Shown piece by piece: positions 54,537 through 63,137 of a stretch of DNA of 64,000 nucleotides. A program made the translations under genes and the position numbers. Numbering within the stretch: the stretch's first letter is position 1; the number at the start of each line of letters is the position of its first letter. Location of the stretch: the NCBI RefSeq assembly GCF_004745955.1, contig NZ_SRLD01000003.1:62001-126000 (forward strand), in the 5' to 3' direction. The notes under the pieces were generated by a model. It saw only the letters and a program-made list of their open reading frames with translations, did not search any database and had not been told where the DNA came from. The DNA is from Hymenobacter elongatus (GTDB lineage Bacteria > Bacteroidota > Bacteroidia > Cytophagales > Hymenobacteraceae).

Positions 54537-55645
54537 TAGTCGCCGTCGTTGTCCACGTAGGTCACCGTGACGCTCAGGGCCGAGGTCATGTCCACCTTAA
54601 GCAGGCGCACGGCCTTTTGCATCTCGTTGTACGAAGCCACCGCGTCGGCATTGCGGGCCGTGAGGGTCGCGTGCAGGTCGGGGCCCAGGGAGGCGAGCTG
54701 CTGCGCCGATACCCCGAACTGGGTGTTGATGATGCTGGTCAGGCCCTGGCCCGTGCGGCTGTCCTTGGCGCCCACGGCATCGAGGTAGTTTTTGAGCGAG
54801 GGCTGCCCGGCGCGACTGTTGAAGAACTGCTGCACCGCGGCGTGGGCCGTGGTGGCCAGCTGCAGAGGCAAGGCCCCGCGCAGGTAATAGGCTTCGATTT
54901 TGCTCGGCAGCGGCGTGCCGGTCATGGTGCCGGACGGAATGCCGATTTTGCCGGCCCGCAGGTACCGCTCGTAATACTGCGAGTAAGCGTTGACCACGCG
55001 CGAGAGCGAGGAGCTGGCGTCGGTGCCGGTGCGGTTGATAAACGTGTCGCGGTAGGACCCGTTCCACTGCTTGTACACCGTGCCGAAGGTCTGCTCCATC
55101 TTGGCCACCACATCGGTAAGGTAGCGGCGGTGCTGGGCCGACGAGGCATACTGCTGGGCAATAGCCGCGTCGCCGGTGGCCACGCCGTTGAGCAGGTAGT
55201 CCAGAGCCGGAAAGCCCTGCTGGGGAATGGCCGCGGACAGCTCAAAGTCGTAGGTACCCGAGCTGATGTTGCGGTTGATGCCGGCCGCGTCGGTGGGGTA
55301 AATGTTGAAGTGGTTGCGCAGGCTCACCTCTTCGGCCGGGCCGAACTCGTAGAGCTCCACCCGCTGCCACTCCACGTAAGCTGCCTGCCAGGCGGCCCGC
55401 GCTTCCTGCAGGGTCGCGGGAGTCGGTGCTGCGGTAAAGGCCGTCGTCCTGGATTTAAGAGCCACCAACTTCTCGTTGAAGCGCTGGTATCCCGGCTTCA
55501 CCAGGCTGTCGGCCCAGTAAGTCAGCAGCGCCTTGCGGTCGGGCCCGGTGCTGGGCTCAGGCGTGGCACCGGGGTCTTTCTGGCAGCTGATAATGCCCAC
55601 GGCTAACAACAGCAGCGTCAGGGCAAACAGAACGGACTTTTTCAT
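54536..55645 (-). CDS. Imelysin family lipoprotein
   Basis: 369 residues. The lipoprotein signal ends LLAVGIISCQKD (Cys 21). The imelysin (formerly M75) helical domain covers most of the chain: RAAWQAAYVEWQRVELYEFGPAE, PQQGFPALDYLLNG, YLRAGKIGIPSGTM, GAKDSRTGQGLTSIINTQFG. The family takes part in iron uptake and its regulation at the envelope; proteolysis has been claimed for some members but is not general. It is the second gene of the operon, 92 bp after the DUF4856 gene and overlapping HTTM. Confidence 0.93.
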   Translation of the reverse strand: MKKSVLFALTLLLLAVGIISCQKDPGATPEPSTGPDRKALLTYWADSLVKPGYQRFNEKLVALKSRTTAFTAAPTPATLQEARAAWQAAYVEWQRVELYEFGPAEEVSLRNHFNIYPTDAAGINRNISSGTYDFELSAAIPQQGFPALDYLLNGVATGDAAIAQQYASSAQHRRYLTDVVAKMEQTFGTVYKQWNGSYRDTFINRTGTDASSSLSRVVNAYSQYYERYLRAGKIGIPSGTMTGTPLPSKIEAYYLRGALPLQLATTAHAAVQQFFNSRAGQPSLKNYLDAVGAKDSRTGQGLTSIINTQFGVSAQQLASLGPDLHATLTARNADAVASYNEMQKAVRLLKVDMTSALSVTVTYVDNDGD

Positions 55646-55737
55646 AAAAAACAGATTTCGCGACGAAGGTCAGCCAACCAAACAGCCGTACTACCCGATT
55701 GGTTGACCTTCGGGTCACTAAAAAGGCAATCCGGAGG

Positions 55738-56889
55738 TTACTGGATGCTGAACTTGGTCTTGATGGCGTTGATGGCTACATCAGCCTGGGTGTTAGTCAA
55801 ACTCCAGGCCCCGTTGGTCCCCGAAGTCAGGCCGGTAAGCAGGTTGTCGGAGAAAGCAGCATCGGCGCTGTACTTGCTGCAGAAACGCAGCGAGTAGATG
55901 AAGCCGAGGCCTTCGCCCAGCGCGTGGGCCTTCACGGCCGGGTCTGCCGCCGCTTTCCAGTTGCTCAGGTACGACACGGCCGACAGCGCAATGGTCTTTT
56001 CGAGTTCCGTGCGGATAATATCAGCCTGCGCTTTCACGCCCGCCGCGTCGTTGTTCACAATAGCCGCGCGGCCCTTCAGGAAAGCCATATACACGCCGGG
56101 CGAGGCCGGGCCGTTCTTTTCGTTCAGGTAGCCGGCCAGGAACCGCTCGCGGGGCGTGAGGGCAATGTCAGTGGTCATAATGGCGTTGCTGGTCAAGTAG
56201 CCGTAGGCCAAATCCCAGTTGTGCTCCAGCTCGGAGTAGGCTTTGCCGTTTACAACCTGGCTGTTGTTGGCTTTCAGCGCGTTGTCGGTGAGCAGCACGT
56301 TGTTCATCTGATCCAGCAGCAGGGCACCAATCAGCGCTTTCTGAATCACCTGGTTGACTTCAATGCCATTGCCATCGACCAGGTAGCGGCCCAAGCGACC
56401 AGCCGAGCCCGGCGTGGCGACTTGGTTCACCGACTGACTGGCGGTGGCCAGTTTGGTGATGTTGTTATCAATATAGCCCCGAACGGACTCGGCCTGCGTG
56501 CCGGCGAAAGAAGCCGCCGTGGTGCTGCGCAGCGAGAGGCCGGAAGCATTCAGGCCCGTGCCCGTAAAATAGTTGCCGGTGTTGGCGTAGAGGCCGCGCA
56601 GCTTGGCTACATCCAGCGTGGAGGGCGTTGCGGGCGAGGCCACGGCCACCAGCGCCATGTAAGAATTAAACTCCGTGAACATGTCCAGACGCTGCGTCGA
56701 GGTGCCCAGGTCCACGGTGGTCTGGCCACTGGCATCTTTAAAAGCCTCGGTGTAGCGCGAGGTGGCTGTCAGCGTGCTGGCATCTATTTTGGTGCGCAGG
56801 GCAGGCGCGGGCTCGTTGTCGTTCTTATCGCAGGAAGTGAAGCTAAAAGCGAGGGCAAGCAGCGCGAGCGGAGCGTATTTAGAAAACAT
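55738..56889 (-). CDS. DUF4856 lipoprotein, first gene of the putative iron operon
   Basis: 383 residues from the ATG at 56889 (MFSKYAPLALLALAFSFTSC), or 387 from 56901. The lipobox is FTSC, followed by DKNDNEP, the Asp-rich start common in outer-membrane lipoproteins of Bacteroidota. The rest is helical (RLDMFTEFNSYMALVAVAS, VIQKALIGALLLDQMNNVLL, YSELEHNWDLAYGYLTSN), matching DUF4856, which is repeatedly found beside imelysin genes. It likely binds iron or haem compounds with the imelysin partner; this is an inference from context. The promoter with a palindromic operator lies 22-64 bp upstream. Confidence 0.88.
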   Translation of the reverse strand: MFSKYAPLALLALAFSFTSCDKNDNEPAPALRTKIDASTLTATSRYTEAFKDASGQTTVDLGTSTQRLDMFTEFNSYMALVAVASPATPSTLDVAKLRGLYANTGNYFTGTGLNASGLSLRSTTAASFAGTQAESVRGYIDNNITKLATASQSVNQVATPGSAGRLGRYLVDGNGIEVNQVIQKALIGALLLDQMNNVLLTDNALKANNSQVVNGKAYSELEHNWDLAYGYLTSNAIMTTDIALTPRERFLAGYLNEKNGPASPGVYMAFLKGRAAIVNNDAAGVKAQADIIRTELEKTIALSAVSYLSNWKAAADPAVKAHALGEGLGFIYSLRFCSKYSADAAFSDNLLTGLTSGTNGAWSLTNTQADVAINAIKTKFSIQ

Positions 56890-56917
56890 AAAACCTGTCA
56901 TTAGGGTGATGATGACA

Positions 56918-56953
56918 CAAAGATATTTCCTTATTTGTAAAGATTACAAATAA
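56918..56953 (-). promoter_or_regulatory. Promoter with overlapping palindromic operator (Fur-type candidate)
   Basis: On the minus strand TTTG (56950-56947) and TATCTTTG (56925-56918) are spaced by 21 bp, a good match to the Bacteroidota promoter TTG-N17-23-TAnnTTTG. A perfect palindrome, TTATTTGTAA and TTACAAATAA around AGA (56931-56953), covers the -33 element and part of the spacer, so a bound repressor would block transcription of the DUF4856-imelysin-HTTM-TonB operon. Fur is the natural candidate from context. Confidence 0.7.
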
Positions 56954-57358
56954 CAGAGATGTTTTTTACTTGGACGTGTTCTAAATAGCCAGCGCTTTTA
57001 CCGATTCGACCCAGCGTTGCGCCAAGTCTGCCCGTACTATGCTCCACGCCAGCTACATGCTCCCAGGAGTTACGCAGTTGTCTGACGCGGAACGCACATG
57101 AGACTGGCTACCTAGAGCCGATGGCGGCGCGACCTGGACCAGCCCCGACTGACGACGACTGACCAGACGCGTCGGAAAGTGGAGGATTACCGCAAGTCAC
57201 TCCAGCAAAACGCATCGATGAGAAATCATCTGCGAATACCTTTTCCACCCAAGCCAAACACTCCCTGGCCGCCATGCTGGTCTACACCGGCCCCAAAGTG
57301 TTTAAGCTCAAGTGTAGGCTGGGCCGTTTCCGTCTCGAAGCGCACTTCTATGCCCCAT
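56954..57358. other. Intergenic region, no recognised gene
   Basis: About 400 bp between the iron operon promoter and the MITE at 57359. Short frames exist on both strands, but none shows family similarity or a plausible start context. Confidence 0.5.
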
Positions 57359-57497
57359 GAAGTTGTGTAGAAAGTCGTCAGAACGTCATGCTGAGCTTGT
57401 CGAAGCATCTCGCGTGCAGTAGTACTCAACTTACCAGTGCACGCGAGATGTCTCCCGTTGGTCGACATGACGTTCGGCAGACTTCCTAAACAGATTC
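57359..57497. repeat. MITE-like element, copy with recombined right half (TIR type A)
   Basis: It begins TGAAGTTGTGTAGAAAGTC and ends AGACTTCCTAAACAGATTC. The left arm contains GCTGAGCTTGTCGAAGCATC. The middle (AGTAGTACT, CCAGTGCACGCGAGATG) equals that of the element at 34323. The right arm, GGTCGACATGACGTTCGGC, equals that of the element at 34225. Confidence 0.75.
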
Positions 57498-57642
57498 ACT
57501 GCTATCAGAGAGCAGGCTTGCAGATTTTCTTTCCGAAAACCGCTTTTACCTCTCAATAATCAGTTTTAATCTAGTACTTATACCGGCCATCCGGGAGTGC
57601 GGACGGCCATTTTCGTTTCCTCCAGCCACTACAACCCCATTC

Positions 57643-60081
57643 ATGAAGTGGATCAAGGCCATTCTGGCTACTGCCCTCACCCTAACCCTGACGTGGGTGC
57701 TGAATACCAAGCAAGGCGACATTCCGCCGTTTGGCAAGTTTCTGACGCCTTTCCGCGGTTTTTGGCGCAATGCCGAGCCTACGGGCGCTTTCCCGACCAG
57801 TCGCACGCTGACTATTGCGGGCCTACAACAGCCGGTGCAGGTACGCTTCGACGACAAGCACGTGCCCCACATCTTCGCCCAGAACGACCACGACCTGTAC
57901 TTTGCCCAAGGCTACCTCACGGCCCAGGACCGGCTCTGGCAAATGGACTTCGTGACCCACGTAGCGGCGGGGCGGCTGTCGGAGATAGTAGGGCCGGCGC
58001 GGCTGGAAACCGACCGGTTTTTTCGGCGCATGGGCCTGAAGTTCGGGGCCGAAAAGTCGTTGGCGGCCATGCTGGCCAACCCTACTACCCGCACGGTGCT
58101 CACCTCCTACTCCGCCGGGGTCAATGCCTATATTCAGTCGCTCGCCCCCAAAGACTACCCGTTCGAATACAAGCTGCTCGACTACGCCCCCGAGCCCTGG
58201 GAGCCGCTGAAATGCTCGCTGCTGCTCAAGTACATGGCTTTCGACCTCAGTGGCCGCTCCGACGACCTGCGCCTGTCTAACGCCCTGGGCAAGTACGGCG
58301 CGGCGGTAGTGAAAGACCTGTTTCCGGATTATCCGCAGCGCGAAGACCCCATTGTGCCGATCGGCACGCCGCTGGACTTCCGGCCCTTACCGGCCCCGCC
58401 CACGCCGGCTTCGTTTGAGGCCGCCATGTCGGACAAAGTACCCGCGCGGGAGCCTGACCCGGAGCTGGGCTCCAACAATTTTGCCGTGGACGGCCGGAAA
58501 TCGGCTTCGGGCTTCCCCATTCTGGCCAACGACCCGCATTTGCAGCTCAACCTGCCCAGCATCTGGTATCAGGTGCAGCTTTCGGCGCCCGGCGTAAACG
58601 TGTACGGCGTCACGATTCCGGGCTCCCCGCTGGTTATTATCGGCTTCAACGAGCAAGTGGCCTGGGGCGTGACCAACGTGGCGGCCGACGTGATGGACTG
58701 GTATCAGCTCAAATTCAGGGACGCCACGCAGCGCGAATACTGGCACGACGGCCGCTGGAAGCCCGTGCGCCGCGTGGTGGAGCGCCTCGTGGTGCGCGGC
58801 CAGCCCGACCGCTATGACACGGTGCTCTACACCCACCACGGCCCCATCGTGTACGACCAGGACGAAAAGCCTTTCACAGCCCAGACGCCCATTCGGCACG
58901 CCATGCGCTGGACGGCCCACGACGCGGCCAACGAGGTGCTGGCGTTTTATAACCTGAACCGCGCCCACACTTACCAGGACTACACTACGGCACTGGCGTC
59001 GTACGGCTCACCGGCCCAGAACTTCATTTTCGCGAGCCAGCAGAACGATATTGCCATCTGGCCCAATGGCCGCTTTCCGCTGAAATGGCGCAACCAGGGC
59101 AAGTTCATTCTCGATGGCACCGACCCGGCCTACGATTGGCAGGGCTGGATTCCGCAGGCCCAGAACCCGCATGTGAAGAACCCGGCGCGGGGCTTCGTTA
59201 GCTCGGCCAACCAGTTCTCCACCGGCCCCGACTACCCCTACTACCTCAACTGGAACTACGCCAGCTATGAGCGGGGCCACCGCATCAATGAGCGCCTGGC
59301 CCGCATGACCAAGGCCACCCCCGACAGCCTGCGGGTGCTGCAAAACGACAACCTGAACCTGAACGCCCAGCTGATGCTGCCGCGCCTGCTGGCGCTGGTG
59401 CAGCCGCAGCAGCTGGCCGCCGCGCCGCGCCGTGCCTACGACGAGCTCAGCCGCTGGGACTACTTCTATACCGCCGACGCCATTGGGCCCAGCCTGTTTG
59501 AGCTCTGGTACGGCGACCTGGTAAAGCGGCTCTGGGAGGATGATTTTGGTCAGAAAGCCACGGGCCTGGAAATGCGCAGCCCCGCCCGGGACCGAACCAA
59601 CACCCTGATTTTACGCGAGCCCACTTCCCGCTGGATCGACGACCGGCGCACGCCCGCCAAAGAAACCCTGGAAACCCTGGCCCGGCAGTCGTTGCAGTTC
59701 GCCACCGACTCGCTCACGCGCAAATTTGGCCCGCTGGGCACCGACTGGCGCTGGGCCAACCAGAAAAGCACCGACATTTTGCACCTGGCCCAGCTACCCG
59801 GCTTCGGCCGCCTGGATCTGAACGTGGGCGGCGGCGCGGGCATCGTCAATGCTACTTCGGAGCGCAACGGACCCTCGTGGCGCATGGTGGTGGCGCTGGG
59901 CCCGCAGGTGAAGGCCTACGGCGTGTACCCCGGCGGGCAGTCGGGCAACCCCGGCTCGGCGTACTACGAAAACCTGGTAGATACCTGGAGCCAGGGGCAG
60001 CTAAACGAGCTGATTTTTCTGCGTAGCGCGACCGAGAAAAACCCACGCGTACCGGCCGCCTGGACGCTACAACAGCAGTAG
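57643..60081 (+). CDS. Penicillin acylase family N-terminal nucleophile hydrolase
   Basis: 812 residues with an N-terminal signal or anchor (WIKAILATALTLTLTWVL). The alpha-subunit part includes VRFDDKHVPHIFAQNDHDLYFAQGYLTAQDRLWQMDF. The spacer ends at PELGSNNFAV, where Ser 277 becomes the N-terminal nucleophile after self-cleavage. The beta-subunit has GFPILANDPHLQLNLPSIWYQ, VTIPGSPLVIIGFNEQVAWG and the C-terminal GGQSGNPGSAYYENLVDTW. Substrates in the family include beta-lactams and acyl-homoserine lactones; which applies here is unknown. It acts in the periplasm. A small membrane protein follows 31 bp downstream. Confidence 0.94.
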   Translation: MKWIKAILATALTLTLTWVLNTKQGDIPPFGKFLTPFRGFWRNAEPTGAFPTSRTLTIAGLQQPVQVRFDDKHVPHIFAQNDHDLYFAQGYLTAQDRLWQMDFVTHVAAGRLSEIVGPARLETDRFFRRMGLKFGAEKSLAAMLANPTTRTVLTSYSAGVNAYIQSLAPKDYPFEYKLLDYAPEPWEPLKCSLLLKYMAFDLSGRSDDLRLSNALGKYGAAVVKDLFPDYPQREDPIVPIGTPLDFRPLPAPPTPASFEAAMSDKVPAREPDPELGSNNFAVDGRKSASGFPILANDPHLQLNLPSIWYQVQLSAPGVNVYGVTIPGSPLVIIGFNEQVAWGVTNVAADVMDWYQLKFRDATQREYWHDGRWKPVRRVVERLVVRGQPDRYDTVLYTHHGPIVYDQDEKPFTAQTPIRHAMRWTAHDAANEVLAFYNLNRAHTYQDYTTALASYGSPAQNFIFASQQNDIAIWPNGRFPLKWRNQGKFILDGTDPAYDWQGWIPQAQNPHVKNPARGFVSSANQFSTGPDYPYYLNWNYASYERGHRINERLARMTKATPDSLRVLQNDNLNLNAQLMLPRLLALVQPQQLAAAPRRAYDELSRWDYFYTADAIGPSLFELWYGDLVKRLWEDDFGQKATGLEMRSPARDRTNTLILREPTSRWIDDRRTPAKETLETLARQSLQFATDSLTRKFGPLGTDWRWANQKSTDILHLAQLPGFGRLDLNVGGGAGIVNATSERNGPSWRMVVALGPQVKAYGVYPGGQSGNPGSAYYENLVDTWSQGQLNELIFLRSATEKNPRVPAAWTLQQQ

Positions 60082-60112
60082 CCGTTCTTATCCTCTCATT
60101 TCCTTCCATACG

Positions 60113-60505
60113 ATGCGTCTGTTTCTGCTACTCTTTGTTCTGAGCGCTATAGCACAGTTTTTTCTCCCGTGGTGGAGTATCACGCCCGTTTGCTTAGCGG
60201 CAGCTTTTGTGGCCCGGCCGCACGGTGGCTGGGCTTTTCTGGCGGGCTTCGCCGGAGTAGGCCTGGGCTGGTTGATACTGGCCGCCTGGTGGAACGTGGA
60301 AAACGACGGCCTGCTGGCCCACCGCGTGGCGCAGCTGCTGCCGCTAGGTGGCAATAGCTGGGCGTTGGTAGTGCTCACCGCTGTGCTGGGCGGCTTAGTT
60401 GGGGGCTTGGCGGCGCTGGCCGGCGCATGGCTCCGGCAGGCGGTGACACCGGCTGAAGCTGTGGTCGATACGGACACCACAACCGAAAAAGTCCTTCTTC
60501 GCTAA
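60113..60505 (+). CDS. Small membrane protein downstream of penicillin acylase
   Basis: 130 residues with three to four hydrophobic segments (LFLLLFVLSAIAQFFLPWW, CLAAAFVARPHGGWAFLAGF, VGLGWLILAAWW, ALVVLTAVLGGLVGGLAAL) and a short acidic-polar tail. I do not recognise the family. The 31-bp gap to the acylase gene and the shared terminator suggest co-transcription. Confidence 0.78.
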   Translation: MRLFLLLFVLSAIAQFFLPWWSITPVCLAAAFVARPHGGWAFLAGFAGVGLGWLILAAWWNVENDGLLAHRVAQLLPLGGNSWALVVLTAVLGGLVGGLAALAGAWLRQAVTPAEAVVDTDTTTEKVLLR

Positions 60506-60520
60506 ATCTGACTCCATACA

Positions 60521-60569
60521 AAATGCAACAGCGTCACTGCCAAACTTAGGCAGTGACGCTGTTGCATTT
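60521..60569. terminator. 21-bp perfect terminator hairpin
   Basis: The arms at 60521-60541 (AAATGCAACAGCGTCACTGCC) and 60549-60569 are perfectly complementary with a 7-nt loop and A/T-rich outer ends. It separates the acylase operon from the minus-strand hydrolase. Confidence 0.85.
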
Positions 60570-60672
60570 CGGGAGGTCGAGTTTGCCGAAACGCTTCTAG
60601 TGCCGAGCTACTCGCTACCAGCCTACGACCCGCGCAAGTTTACTGGTTGCCGTGAGCCAGCGGGACTTTACG

Positions 60673-61888
60673 CTAGTAATACTGCGAGATAAAGGCAAAG
60701 GCCTGCAAGGTGTACGTCGTAGCCGAGGAGAAATGGTTGCCGCCCTGAATCGGCCGCAGCTCCACCTGGGTGGCACCACGGGCCCGCATAGCCTTATAGG
60801 CGTCTTCGGAGTTGAAGAAGGGCACATAATCGTCGGCGGTGCCGTGAAAGAGGGCCAGCGGGGCTTTGGGCTGCCAGTCGTGGATGTCGTTGGCGCGGAA
60901 GGCGGCCGTCATCGGCTGGTCCGTTTTGCTCAGGATACCCTGGCGGAACGTAGCCGTGAAGAGCTCCTTGGCTTGGTCCGGTACTTCGCCGAACGGATTG
61001 GCCTGTAGCTGGGCTGCCCAGGGCTGGTTGTAGTAGAAAGGCAAAGGCCGGTTGATGCCGTACACGCGGTTGTAGGTGTCGAGCACCCAAACGTAGGTAC
61101 TCAAAAAGCTCAGCGGCTTATCCGACTGGAGAATATAATCGGCGAAGGCCGACTTGTGGTAAGCCCCCGCACCCGGCGCGCTAGCCGTTACGCTGAACTC
61201 AGTAGCCGCTTTTTCCTCGAGTAGCTTGTGCAGCGCCAGCGTAGCGAAACCACCTTCGGAATAGCCCAGCAGGAAGTTCTTCTGATTGAGCACCAGCTTT
61301 TCTTTGGCCGCGAATTCGCGCGCGGCGCGCAGCATATCGAGTGAAGCCGAAGCCAACGATGCGGCGTGCTCATACGGATGCGGCACGGCCTTCGACGCGC
61401 CGTAGCCAATGTAGTCGGGGGCCGACACGAGGTAGCCCGTGGAGGCCAGCACCGACACCGCCGACCACACCTCGCTGCTCTGGCTGTAGTAGGAAGGCGC
61501 CCGGGCCTCGTCGTCGGGCCGGATGGTGCCGTGCTGGTAGCTCAGCAGCGGCAGCGCCTGCGTGGTGACGGGCACCAGCAGCGCGCCGGAGGCCACAATG
61601 CTCATCGGTGTCGCGCGTGGTATAGGTCAGCTTGTAGGCCCGAATCGGGTACCTGACCAGCGCCCCGACCAGCGGAATGCCCGCCACGCGCCCGGCCAGC
61701 GCCAGCGCCGAATACTCCCCGATGAGCGTGCTGCTGACCAGGTGCGTTTCGGCCGCCACCGGCGTTTCGGTGGCGGGCTGTGGGGCGGCGGCATCTTTGG
61801 TGCAGCTCAGGCCCGAGGCCGTGCTGACGCCGGCCCACAGCAGAAACACGAGGCGGGTCAGGCGGAAGTTGGATTTCGAGTGCGTCAC
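60673..61888 (-). pseudogene. Secreted alpha/beta hydrolase lipoprotein, split by one frameshift
   Basis: The N-terminal part starts at 61888 (MTHSKSNFRLTRLVFLL) with a lipoprotein-like signal ending GLSCTKD, and runs to YKLTYTTRDTD. A +1 step near 61603 continues as SIVASGALLVPVTTQ. The alpha/beta-hydrolase core follows: YLVSAPDYIGYGASK, nucleophile elbow LLGYSEGGFATLAL, acid in LFHGTADDYVPFFN, and His in IQGGNHFSS. Both halves together fit a secretory lipase-like protein of about 405 residues with all catalytic residues. In the given sequence the two halves cannot be made as one protein, so the gene is inactive or the sequence has an indel error. Confidence 0.8.
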
Positions 61889-62175
61889 GCGGAGCGTAAT
61901 AAGGTGGGGTGCTGCCTGCTAACAGCGGAGCGACGAAAAAATTTCCCGAGGATGGCATACGCTGGCCTTTTCCGGCGGCTTTGTGCTACAAGCCAATCTT
62001 TTTTGACCTAGATTTGGCCGCCCGCTGCTTCCTGGCCGGGCACCTCCGCTCCGCTTACACACCTTATTGCGCTTCGTGGTTTTTGCTGCTGCCTGCTTTC
62101 CGGACGGCAGTTGGCAGTGCTTTATTCGGCTCCGGCCGAATCAAAGAGTTGTATCACCTAACCCAATAAAAAATA

Positions 62176-63117
62176 GTGTATGAGCAAGCAATTACGCATT
62201 GCCGTAGCCGCCCTGGCGGCCAGTCTGAGCTTTTATACTGCAGCGAAGAGGAGGAGCCGATGGTCCGGCCACAAGCCCGGCCGCAGGCCCACTCCGTACT
62301 GGCCCCCACCCCGGCCCAGGCCCGCGCTGCCTGGCTTACCTTTATAGAACAGGTAGAAAGTGGCGCACTCCAGGACCCACTTGGCCGGTATGTACGCAAG
62401 GGCACCCTGGTTACCAGGGGCCAGCAGGCACAGCGGCGGCCCAAAGGCGAAGCCAGCCGGGGCCTTCACGTGGCCCTGCTGCCCCAGGACGGGGGCGAAG
62501 TATACACCATGCTGCCCGATGACCCGTGCTGCCCCAGCTCCGGCCCTACCGTTGCGTATTCCATCTTCACCCAAAGCACGGGCACGGGTGGCAGCGGTCA
62601 GATACACGACCTCAAGCTCATTGCCAACTCCTCCACCAGTGCCAATAATGCGCCCACGGGTTACGTTAAGCTCAATGCCGACCTGAATCGGGGGGCCAGC
62701 GGCGCGTTCATCTACCTGTGTTTCACCCGCGACCCTGCCTTCGTCCTCAAGGGGCTGGAGTACCACCAAAACTTTCCCTACACCGCTCCCACGGATGTGC
62801 TGACCAGCTTCGAAGCTAAGTTTGGCAGTTTTTCCAACTTCCCTAGCAATAGCACACATTTTTACAATATCTGGGCTCCGAATCAATACTCGTATGCCCA
62901 TTGGGACTTGGTTGACCTGAATGCAGGAGCTGGTGGAGAGTACATCTACTCTTTTCAGTCGAAAAATCCGGCAGTATCAAATTACAAATACATTTCGCAG
63001 GTCGGGATATTATCAGGCAGTAGTTCTGCTATCCAACCTCCTTCAGGCTGGGAGAAATATCCACAGGACCTAAACGCCGGGGCAGGTGGCGACTTTATCT
63101 ATTTCTGCTACCGTTAA
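62176..63117 (+). CDS. Lipoprotein with three beta-prism-like repeats, signal peptide in another frame
   Basis: The long frame runs from a GTG at 62176. Its first 22 residues are not signal-like and are followed by CSEEEEPMVRP, a Cys plus acidic run typical of Bacteroidota surface lipoproteins. A fine signal peptide (MSKQLRIAVAALAASLSF, ATG at 62180) lies one frame away and points at the same Cys, so one base is probably missing near 62230-62240. The C-terminal 180 residues hold three repeats: VKLNADLNRGASGAFIYLCF, DLVDLNAGAGGEYIYSF and YPQDLNAGAGGDFIYFCYR. These match the DLNxGxGGxxIYLCYxR pattern of MABP-type beta-prism domains. It may bind lipids or membranes. A barrel gene follows after 20 bp. 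Confidence 0.72.
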   Translation: MYEQAITHCRSRPGGQSELLYCSEEEEPMVRPQARPQAHSVLAPTPAQARAAWLTFIEQVESGALQDPLGRYVRKGTLVTRGQQAQRRPKGEASRGLHVALLPQDGGEVYTMLPDDPCCPSSGPTVAYSIFTQSTGTGGSGQIHDLKLIANSSTSANNAPTGYVKLNADLNRGASGAFIYLCFTRDPAFVLKGLEYHQNFPYTAPTDVLTSFEAKFGSFSNFPSNSTHFYNIWAPNQYSYAHWDLVDLNAGAGGEYIYSFQSKNPAVSNYKYISQVGILSGSSSAIQPPSGWEKYPQDLNAGAGGDFIYFCYR

Positions 63118-63137
63118 ACCGAGAACCGTATTCAGCT

